20,581 bases of DNA, taken from assembly GCA_041745515.1 (NCBI GenBank), contig JBGTIU010000134.1:1-20581 (forward strand), in the 5' to 3' direction. The notes beneath the pieces were generated by a model. That model was not told the origin of the DNA. It did no database searches and worked only from the letters and a program-made list of their open reading frames with translations. Positions 15,137 through 20,581 of the stretch are shown here, in pieces. The translations under genes and the position numbers were made by a program. Each line of letters begins with the position of its first letter. Within the stretch, counting starts at the first letter, position 1. The DNA comes from JAKFWF01 sp041745515. Lineage in GTDB: Bacteria > Pseudomonadota > Alphaproteobacteria > Rhizobiales > Hyphomicrobiaceae.

Positions 15137-16362
15137 TCGAATTTGAACAAGTCGGCATCGGGGTCGGCGATGCCGCACAAGGTTCGTTGGATAACCTGCG
15201 CGGCGATCATGCTGAAGGTGATTCCGTTGCCGCCATAGCCAAGCACAGCGTAGCAGTTTCTCATGCCGGGAACAGCGCCGATGGTCGGCAGACCGGTGCT
15301 GCTTTCGCCAAAGAATCCGGCCCACCGGAATTCAGGCGTCGCATCGATCGACGGCAACAGGCGCTCCAGTTTTCGCTGGATGGCCGCTGTCTTTCGGGAC
15401 GTCAGCGCATCCCGTGTCGAGGCATCGTCGATCTCCTGATCCTCACCCCCGGCAATAACCCGTCCGTCGACGGTGGTCCGAATATAAAGATAGGGGTCGG
15501 CTGCCTCCCAGATCAATTGACGCGAATGCCACAAGAGTTCGGGCTGCGGGCGCGTCGCAATGGCCCATGTTGAATTGATCTTGTGCCCGTCCATGGGCAC
15601 TCCCTTTGGGACTTCGTAGCCGGTGGCGAAGATCAGATGGCGGCAGCTGAGGTTGCGCTCGTCGGCCGTTGCGACGTCGACCCCCGTCGCGCGCGGCGCA
15701 ATATCCGCAACCGTAACCGGCGAAAAAATCCGCGCACCCAGCTCGACCGATCGCCGGAGCAGCCCAGCGGAAAGTTTGACGGGGTCGACGTCCGCCGAGC
15801 CGCTCGAAACGATCGCAGCATTGCGTTCAAGGTCAACGTGCCGTCGCAACGCCGCTCCGGTCAGGAATTCGGACGGCAAGTCGATGCGTTGGCGCGCGAT
15901 CGCCTCTTTTTCCAAATCCTTGTTCCCGAGCAAATTGCCCGGCAAATAGATGGCGTTTCGCGAGCGGAAATCGCACGAGATGCCAAGCTCGCGTGTCTTC
16001 CGGCGCAAATCAGCGACAGCGGAGTAAGACCGCCGCCATGCGCGCTCTGCTTTCGCTCTTCCGATCTTGGACGACAGTTCGATCAACGGTGTATCGATCT
16101 CGAACTGAAGCAATGCGGTGCTTGCGGCAGTGCTGCCGAGACAAGGATGCCGGCGATCAAGAATACAAACGAAGAAGCCTGCTCTGGTCAGGGCGTCCGC
16201 CATCATCGCTCCGGAAATTCCGGCGCCGACAATGATCACGTCACACCTGATGGCTTTGTCGAGAACTTCGACTGGAACGCGAGGGCGACCGTGCGCAAGC
16301 CACAACGGCGAACCGCTACGCAAATCTTTTCGGCGGGTGGCCGAATTGTTGGACTTCGCCAT
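15133..16362 (-). CDS. FAD-dependent oxidoreductase of the DAO family
   Basis: 409 residues from an ATG at 16362; the ribosome site is weak. An unusual 38-residue leader (SPLWLAHGRPRV at 18-29) precedes the dinucleotide-binding fold: DVIIVGAGISGAMMADAL (41-58, GxGxxG at 46-51), then a STAASTALLQFEID segment that packs on flavin. The C-terminal WAGFFGESSTGLPTIGAVPG and GYGGNGITFSMIAA segments are the FAD/substrate closing motifs of D-amino-acid/glycine oxidase and gamma-glutamylputrescine oxidase-like proteins. Oxidises an amine or amino acid with FAD; substrate unknown. The stop codon lies within the terminal CTAG of the adjacent palindromic element. It may be co-transcribed with the permease downstream. 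Confidence 0.86.
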   Translation of the reverse strand: MAKSNNSATRRKDLRSGSPLWLAHGRPRVPVEVLDKAIRCDVIIVGAGISGAMMADALTRAGFFVCILDRRHPCLGSTAASTALLQFEIDTPLIELSSKIGRAKAERAWRRSYSAVADLRRKTRELGISCDFRSRNAIYLPGNLLGNKDLEKEAIARQRIDLPSEFLTGAALRRHVDLERNAAIVSSGSADVDPVKLSAGLLRRSVELGARIFSPVTVADIAPRATGVDVATADERNLSCRHLIFATGYEVPKGVPMDGHKINSTWAIATRPQPELLWHSRQLIWEAADPYLYIRTTVDGRVIAGGEDQEIDDASTRDALTSRKTAAIQRKLERLLPSIDATPEFRWAGFFGESSTGLPTIGAVPGMRNCYAVLGYGGNGITFSMIAAQVIQRTLCGIADPDADLFKFD

Positions 16363-16416
16363 GTCGCGTTACGCCTTTGGCGGAGCGCGGCATGCGCTTG
16401 TATCAGCTCATAAGCG

Positions 16417-16444
16417 CCGAAGCCGAGCCTAGGCTCGGCTTCGG
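16417..16444. terminator. Perfect 28-base palindrome, probable terminator
   Basis: A perfect inverted repeat centred on CCTAGG between 16430 and 16431, giving a 12-base stem with a CTAG loop. It starts 5 bases past the stop of the 25-residue microprotein and lies 55 bases upstream of the oxidoreductase start. The position suits termination of the microprotein transcript. No T tract follows. Confidence 0.6.
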
Positions 16445-16449
16445 AAATG

Positions 16450-16527
16450 TCAGATGACGTTGAGCAGATTCAGAACAACTAGGACAGAAACCGGGACACC
16501 AAGGCCCCATAAAATGATATTGCGCAT
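16450..16527 (-). CDS. 25-residue hydrophobic membrane microprotein
   Basis: ATG at 16527 to a stop at 16450, 25 residues in all. A full AAGGAGA ribosome site lies 8 bases upstream. It begins MRNIILWGLGVPVSV and continues as a valine/leucine stretch ending LLNVI, so nearly the whole protein is one membrane helix with a basic N-terminus and a Gly-Pro kink. An exact EcfG-type promoter lies 37 bases upstream and a perfect palindrome just downstream, so it is a complete, independent transcription unit. I recall similar tiny MRN/WGLG-type hypothetical proteins in rhizobia but cannot name a family; function unknown. A longer reading in this frame from 16644 crosses the promoter and is rejected. Confidence 0.8.
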   Translation of the reverse strand: MRNIILWGLGVPVSVLVVLNLLNVI

Positions 16528-16563
16528 GACCTGTCTCCTTGTCAGATGATTGTTCAGGTCATC

Positions 16564-16588
16564 AACGTCGCGGCGGCGAGAATGTTCC
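16564..16588 (-). promoter_or_regulatory. EcfG-type promoter of the 25-residue microprotein
   Basis: Minus strand GGAAC (16588-16584), 16 bases, CGTT (16567-16564), an exact match. Transcription would start near 16557, about 30 bases before the ATG, with the ribosome site in between. Confidence 0.85.
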
Positions 16589-16978
16589 CGCTGTTGCCTG
16601 TCAGTGCGCTTGGCCGCATGTCGATCTCTCGAGCATTGAGGCACCCTATGGTTGATGCACTTTCATCGGCGGCGCCGGCATCGCGAGGCTTCCCAGGTTC
16701 AATCATGCGCTCTCAATTTTGTTGTTGCTGCCTGTGTCTCCGCTCGTCCGATCGCCGGCGAATGCGCCGCATCGCGTGCCTGGTCCGGCAGGCGCGTCGG
16801 GCGGGGTATGTATACCCCCCGAGAAACGCAGCGCTGAGGTTCCGATCCCCAGCCGGTCGCTCTGTCTAGATTCTGCCGCAAACCGAGCCTAGGCCCAGCC
16901 ATGACGTTGCGGCGCGCAATGTGCGGATCGAGGGATCTATAACGCAGCGTCGCGCATACTAAAATCGGGGAGGGGCAT
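16589..16978. other. 390-base intergenic region before protease 2
   Basis: No supported gene on either strand; short readings here have no ribosome sites or recognisable content. It holds a 16-base operator-like inverted repeat at 16803-16818 (GGGGTAT, GT, ATACCCC) and must contain the promoter of the plus-strand protease gene, which I cannot place: there is no GGAAC/CGTT pair on the plus strand. Confidence 0.5.
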
Positions 16979-17659
16979 TTGAGGGGGCGTTTGATCGGCC
17001 TAGCTTTGGCCGCAGTTTCGATTGTCACGACAGCGAGTGCGCAGTCCTTCCTCGGATTCCGTTTGCTGGATCTGAACGGGAGCCATGTGAGATGGGCCAG
17101 CGACGGCACCGAAAAGGTCACCGTCACTTACGCTTTTGTCGTATCCCCAGTTTACTTCGCTGATGCAAGCAACTGCGAGGCACTAGCCCCAGTCGACGGG
17201 CTGTTGCGCAAGTCGGGAATCCGTAGACCGGATTTCCGCAAAGAGGCGCGCGCCGCGTTTGACATGTGGGAGTTTGTCGCGAACATCGAATTTCAAGAGA
17301 TTAGCGATCAAACCAGCGCTCAAATACTGATCGGCGCTCAGCAAAATCCCGAAGGGCGCGCATTCGCTGATGTACGCTATCGCCCGGGAAATGAACGGTT
17401 TCGAGAAATCGAGCGATCGCTGATCTGCCTTAATCCGACCAAGCCCTGGAAGATTGGGTTCGACGGCAATCTGCAGATTTACGACCTCCGCTACACGATC
17501 GCTCACGAGATCGGCCACGCCATCGGGCTCGATCACCCCGAGCCTAACGGGCAGCTTATGTCGCATCGATATCAAGAGCGGTTTCGCACGCTGCAGACTG
17601 GCGATGTGGACGGAGCGATACAGATCTACGGCGCCAATCGCCGGCCAGCGAAGCCTTAG
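16979..17659 (+). CDS. Secreted matrixin-like zinc metalloprotease 2
   Basis: 226 residues from a TTG at 16979 preceded by GGGGAGGGG with 3 bases spacing; another TTG at 16991 with GAGGGGG is equally possible and still keeps the signal peptide. Signal peptide about 1-21, cleavage after ASA. The zinc site HEIGHAIGLDH is at 176-186 with catalytic E177, and the Met-turn is M194. It aligns end to end with the 12415 product, sharing FRLL, VTYAF, ILIGAQ, PEGRAFA, WKIGFDG, YDLRYT and the zinc site, roughly half of positions overall by eye. The middle section (residues 54-115) is the most divergent. The substrate is unknown. Rare TTG start implies modest translation. Confidence 0.85.
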   Translation: MRGRLIGLALAAVSIVTTASAQSFLGFRLLDLNGSHVRWASDGTEKVTVTYAFVVSPVYFADASNCEALAPVDGLLRKSGIRRPDFRKEARAAFDMWEFVANIEFQEISDQTSAQILIGAQQNPEGRAFADVRYRPGNERFREIERSLICLNPTKPWKIGFDGNLQIYDLRYTIAHEIGHAIGLDHPEPNGQLMSHRYQERFRTLQTGDVDGAIQIYGANRRPAKP

Positions 17660-17686
17660 CTCGCTGACCGGCGGAAGGTCGGTGTA

Positions 17687-18718
17687 TTATCGTCCGACCA
17701 CCAAGGCAACACCGCGGTCCTTCGGATCCACGATGATCACCTCACTATCGACCACGACGAAGCGGTAGCCGCTGAGGTTTGGCATCCGGCTCAACACGAC
17801 GTCCGGGAAGGCATACAGCTCGACCTGCGAGGGGACATCGGCTCCGAGCGCCAACCGTATGCGCACATCTGCCCGATGCCGTTCACGGTCGATGCTCGTG
17901 AGCAGGAACTGGCGATCATCGGCCGACAGTTCGAGGGCAACCTGTTGCCCCGGCGAACGACGCCCGTCACCATCGATCACCAGAACAATGGCTCGCGTCC
18001 TGGGGTTGACGATGCAAATGCGATCGTCGACCACAAAGTACACGTGGTCCCGATAGTCCGGCGCGAATTCGATGATCGTCACAGGCAGCGGGTAGAAGCG
18101 CACGCGACTAGGAACCCGCGTGCCAACAGAGATCGCAAAATTAACGTTCGTGACTTTCTGAACGTTGGTCACGTTGATTGACTGCCGAATGCGCGTACGC
18201 TGTTCGTCGTTGACTTGCGTGCGCCCACCCTTCTCCTGAGCAGTGCCGGCCTGCTTGTCTTTGGTGTCTGCATTTTTGTCGCGAGCCTGCTTGTCCTTGG
18301 ATTCGCCCTTGGGTTGCTGCGCCTGCTTATCCTTTGACGTTGCCGGCGTATCCTTCGGCTGCGCCTGCTTATCATTTCCTGCGGCGGGCGTATCCTTGGG
18401 TTGCGCCTGCTTACTCTTGCTCGGCTCGTCCTTGGGCTGCGCCTGCTTCTGCTTGGTAGAGGCTGGCGTGTCCTTTGGCTGCGCCTGCTTCTCTTTACCG
18501 GCGGGCTGAGTGGGTTCAGACCGCTTCTCCTGCGTCGCAGGCCCTTTATCCTCGGTTTGGGTGCGGCTGGGTTGGTTTTGCCCTGATGCCCCACCACTCC
18601 CCCGATCCTGCTGTTGGCCGGCAGGCGCCTGCTGCTTCCCGTCTTGTTGTGCAGCAACGATCGAGGAACTCGCGACGAGCGCAAGAACCGCTGTTGCTGT
18701 GGTAAATATTGGCTTCAT
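17687..18718 (-). CDS. Secreted protein with two DUF1236 modules and KQAQPKD repeats
   Basis: 343 residues from the ATG at 18718 (GGAG 6 bases upstream); a TTG four codons earlier is in frame but adjoins the ribosome site. Signal peptide 1-23, cleaved before QQ. Residues 24-170 are charged low-complexity sequence with five KQAQPKD-type units (from residues 77, 91, 103, 117 and 131). Two DUF1236-like modules follow: VPSRVRFYPLPVTI to CIVNPRTRAIVLVID (202-249) and VPSQVELYAFPDVV to IIVDPKDRGVALVVGR (295-343). DUF1236 is a small alphaproteobacterial periplasmic domain of unknown function. Faces the PRC-barrel gene across a region with an EcfG-type promoter. Confidence 0.82.
   Translation of the reverse strand: MKPIFTTATAVLALVASSSIVAAQQDGKQQAPAGQQQDRGSGGASGQNQPSRTQTEDKGPATQEKRSEPTQPAGKEKQAQPKDTPASTKQKQAQPKDEPSKSKQAQPKDTPAAGNDKQAQPKDTPATSKDKQAQQPKGESKDKQARDKNADTKDKQAGTAQEKGGRTQVNDEQRTRIRQSINVTNVQKVTNVNFAISVGTRVPSRVRFYPLPVTIIEFAPDYRDHVYFVVDDRICIVNPRTRAIVLVIDGDGRRSPGQQVALELSADDRQFLLTSIDRERHRADVRIRLALGADVPSQVELYAFPDVVLSRMPNLSGYRFVVVDSEVIIVDPKDRGVALVVGR
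18308..18490 (-). repeat. Degenerate tandem KQAQPKD coding repeat
   Basis: Five related units of 12-14 codons encode KQAQPKDTPA-type sequence within the DUF1236 gene. Copies vary at the third codon position, so this is an older repeat rather than a fresh slippage product. Confidence 0.75.
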
Positions 18719-18768
18719 GACATTCTCCAATCTGTTACGCGACCGCGTCGTCGCCGATCGTGTGTTTC

Positions 18769-18794
18769 AACGTTCACAGATGCTGGGAGGTTCC
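18769..18794 (-). promoter_or_regulatory. EcfG-type promoter of the DUF1236 gene
   Basis: Minus strand GGAAC (18794-18790), 17 bases, CGTT (18772-18769). The spacer is one base longer than the other exact matches but within the known 16-17 range. The ATG lies 51 bases downstream. Confidence 0.75.
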
Positions 18795-18815
18795 GTCCGC
18801 CCGGCCCGCTCTTCC

Positions 18816-18841
18816 GGAACATTTTCTATGTTTCAGGAGTT
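18816..18841 (+). promoter_or_regulatory. Possible EcfG-like promoter of the PRC-barrel gene
   Basis: GGAAC (18816-18820), 17 bases, AGTT (18838-18841), keeping GTT but not the first C. It faces away from the DUF1236 promoter and lies 88 bases before the PRC-barrel ATG. Confidence 0.4.
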
Positions 18842-18929
18842 TGGTGAACGCTGGGAGAGGTTAATGGGTGCGTCCGCGTCTTGATCGCCGGCAACAGCCT
18901 GCGGGGGCATCTCAAACAAGGAGGGTCCG

Positions 18930-19457
18930 ATGTATTGCTGCAGATCTTTTCCGCGGAACGCGGCGCTCGCGCTTATGCTGATGACTGGGCCTGCGATGGC
19001 GCAGACATCCTCATCATCGCCGGCGCCGAGCTTCGCCACTCAACAGCCGGCGAACGAAAGGCTGGCTAGCCTGTTCTTCGGCCAGAATGTCACCAACACG
19101 ACCGGCGAGGTCGTGGGCAATATCAACGATCTCCTGTTCGACAACAGTGGGCGCATCACCACAGTGGTCATTGGTGTTGGTGGTTTCCTCGGCGCGGGAG
19201 AAAAAAACGTCGCCATTCCGTTCGCGTCACTGGCTGTTACCGCTAACGCCACTGGCGAGCGGACCGTCATCGTGCCGCTGAGCAAGGCTGCTCTCGAGAA
19301 TGCCCCCGACTTCAAGGCGACGGAGAAGTCGTTGCTCACGATCGCCGGCGAGAGGGCGAGCGAGCTGGGTACGATGGCCAAGGAAAAAGCGGTCGAGTTG
19401 CGCGACAAAATGGGCAAGAAGATCGAAGAACTCCGCAAAGACGAGCCGAAAAAATAG
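18930..19457 (+). CDS. Periplasmic PRC-barrel domain protein
   Basis: 175 residues; an ideal AAGGAGG site lies 6 bases before the ATG. Signal peptide 1-24 (AALALMLMTGPAMA, cleavage before QT). Residues 46-125 form a PRC-barrel (LFFGQNVTNTTGEVVGNIND, then a VVIGVGGFLG strand and VAIPFASLAV). A charged helical tail (128-175, KEKAVELRDKMGKKIEELRK) could be a coiled coil. PRC-barrel proteins of this secreted type occur widely in rhizobia with unknown function, probably envelope-associated. Divergent from the DUF1236 gene. Its stop lies 7 bases from the stop of the convergent gene at 19465. Confidence 0.85.
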   Translation: MYCCRSFPRNAALALMLMTGPAMAQTSSSSPAPSFATQQPANERLASLFFGQNVTNTTGEVVGNINDLLFDNSGRITTVVIGVGGFLGAGEKNVAIPFASLAVTANATGERTVIVPLSKAALENAPDFKATEKSLLTIAGERASELGTMAKEKAVELRDKMGKKIEELRKDEPKK

Positions 19458-19464
19458 AACCGTC

Positions 19465-20581
19465 CTATTGAGTCTTGCTGGCGCCGCTCGCACGCAGCGG
19501 CGCAACGTTGTCCGCGCCGCCCGATTCATTGAGCACCATCAGCAGCGGCGTGAGCCCTTCCACGTCGACCAGACGGAAGATTTCGATATCGTTGCGCGCT
19601 TTTTCGCCCCAACCGGCGATCTCGAGCGCACGCTCGGCTTTCGAGAACACTCCGTGGTTGCGCAAGGGTGGCTTGTCGGCAAATTTCCGCGCCTCTTCCC
19701 CGGTCAAGCCTTGATCCTTTGCCCACTGCTTGCGGATTTCGGTCAGGTCGGTGCCGCTGGCTCCCATCTCGTCGCGTTTGAGCTTGTCGATCTCGCTCTT
19801 CTGCCAACTCCACAATCCGCGCTTCGGCCACGTCACCAGGCCGAGATCGCTGAGCACGCCGGCGAGCTGGTTCATCGCTAGAGCCTTGGCCGATTCCTCC
19901 TTGTTGTTCGGATCACTGCTGTAGAGATTTGGGATCACCAGGTATGATGCCCTGTAGTGATGGATGAAGTGTCGGCGTACCCATTCGAGATCGGCGCCGG
20001 GCGCGCGGTTGATCGCGGTGTCGATTGCGTCGCGGATCTGCCGGGCGAGCGTCCCTGACGGACGGATTGACGGCGGCTCGCGAGGTGGATTGAGGATCGC
20101 GAGCGCCAATAGCCCCAAGTCGATGCCGATCGTCGCAAGCAGTGCGATCAGGTCGCGTCCGGTGATCGGCTCGCCACCATCGGTGCGCCCCGCCGCAACC
20201 GAGCCGCCCGAAAATACGTAGCTGAACAGGCTCGACGAATAAGCGCCGATATTGCGCCACAGGTTCTTTACGGCATTGGCTACGCCGGCCGGCCCTTCAT
20301 TGAAGACCGCCTCGCGCAGCTTGAGTTCGGCCGGCTGTTCGGCTTGGCTGGCCGCCTGGCGCAGCCGCTCCGCCAGCGTCGGATCATAGCAGGAGAAGCC
20401 GCTAGCGCCGGGCGCAACGGCAACGGAGCTGGCCAGCGCGCGCATTTCGGCGGCGGTCGAGCGCCCGAGCTGATTGCTGCGCGCGGCTATGTTGCGGGCT
20501 CGCCCGCGGATCTCGGAGGCCCTGTTCTCGAAGTTGCGTTGCCGCTCCTCGACGGTGGCGCCGCCGAGCACGGCCGCGGCC
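19465..20581 (-). CDS. Unrecognised protein, N-terminus outside window
   Basis: At least 372 residues, ending at 19465. The frame stays open to the right edge (codons for alanines precede a GTG at 20571), so the true start is probably outside the window. The visible part begins with a charged helical segment (VEERQRNFENRASEIRGRAR), has one strong membrane helix near residues 140-160 counting from the GTG (DLIALLATIGIDLGLLALAIL), and then a soluble 190-residue region with WVRRHFIHHYRASYLVIPN and an E/K-rich helix. I do not recognise the family. A role in the envelope is inferred from the single helix only. Confidence 0.7.
   Translation of the reverse strand, partial: AAAVLGGATVEERQRNFENRASEIRGRARNIAARSNQLGRSTAAEMRALASSVAVAPGASGFSCYDPTLAERLRQAASQAEQPAELKLREAVFNEGPAGVANAVKNLWRNIGAYSSSLFSYVFSGGSVAAGRTDGGEPITGRDLIALLATIGIDLGLLALAILNPPREPPSIRPSGTLARQIRDAIDTAINRAPGADLEWVRRHFIHHYRASYLVIPNLYSSDPNNKEESAKALAMNQLAGVLSDLGLVTWPKRGLWSWQKSEIDKLKRDEMGASGTDLTEIRKQWAKDQGLTGEEARKFADKPPLRNHGVFSKAERALEIAGWGEKARNDIEIFRLVDVEGLTPLLMVLNESGGADNVAPLRASGASKTQ

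Noticed and set aside
15020..15325. Upstream extension of the permease reading to 15325
   Set aside because: It crosses the palindromic element and the end of the oxidoreductase gene in another frame; the ATG at 15019 begins directly before the first membrane helix.
16546..16869. Plus-strand readings in the gap before protease 2
   Set aside because: No ribosome site, basic low-complexity translation and no family resemblance; one overlaps the microprotein promoter.
16880..16895. Sequence CCGAGCCTAGGC resembling half of the 16417-16444 palindrome
   Set aside because: The match is only about 12 bases and not itself a full inverted repeat; likely coincidence around a CCTAGG core.
18243..18586. 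Plus-strand leucine/cysteine-rich repeated readings opposite the DUF1236 gene
   Set aside because: They are antisense shadows of the KQAQPKD coding repeat.

Overview
The window looks like a chromosomal segment of an alphaproteobacterium in Bradyrhizobium or a close relative. The reasons are high GC, a phyR-nepR-ecfG general stress response core, DUF1236 and DUF883-type proteins, an AI-2E family transporter with a long soluble tail, and a short intergenic palindromic element bounded by CTAG. The genus is an inference from gene content; no rRNA or tRNA gene is present to confirm it.

Layout. 1-2971 (minus) is the N-terminal 990 residues of a very large soluble poly-HAMP sensor protein that runs off the left edge. 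3103-3909 (minus) is phyR. 4149-4978 (plus) holds nepR and ecfG, overlapping by 4 bases. A possible 45-residue membrane protein follows at 5087-5224. 5396-7101 holds a divergent set of small membrane-anchored proteins (one minus; three plus, including two DUF883/ElaB-like). 7117-11786 (minus) is a tight three-gene operon: AI-2E family transporter, GTPase with DUF697-like tail, and membrane GTPase. 12074-12370 (plus) is a small conserved-type protein. 12415-16362 (minus) carries a secreted matrixin-like metalloprotease, an SLC13-type permease and an FAD oxidoreductase. 16450-16527 (minus) is a 25-residue membrane microprotein with a near-ideal ribosome site. 16979-17659 (plus) is a second matrixin-like protease, paralogous to the first. 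17687-18718 (minus) is a DUF1236 protein, divergent from a PRC-barrel protein at 18930-19457 (plus). An unrecognised partial gene runs off the right edge.

Unifying theme. Reading both strands for the EcfG promoter (GGAAC, 16-17 bases, CGTT) gives exact matches upstream of phyR, nepR-ecfG, the DUF883 cluster, the AI-2E/GTPase operon, the 25-residue microprotein and the DUF1236 gene. Near matches lie upstream of several divergent partners. I saw no exact match inside a gene. The window therefore appears to be a general-stress-response island: the PhyR/NepR/sigma-EcfG switch sits beside a cluster of its own target genes, most of which encode envelope proteins of unknown function. In two intergenic regions two promoters lie back to back with exactly 8 bases between their -35 elements.

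Best candidates for undescribed biology are the EcfG-controlled AI-2E transporter/two-GTPase operon, the 25-residue EcfG-controlled microprotein, and the repeated divergent promoter architecture. The protease pair and the CTAG element that supplies a stop codon are secondary points.
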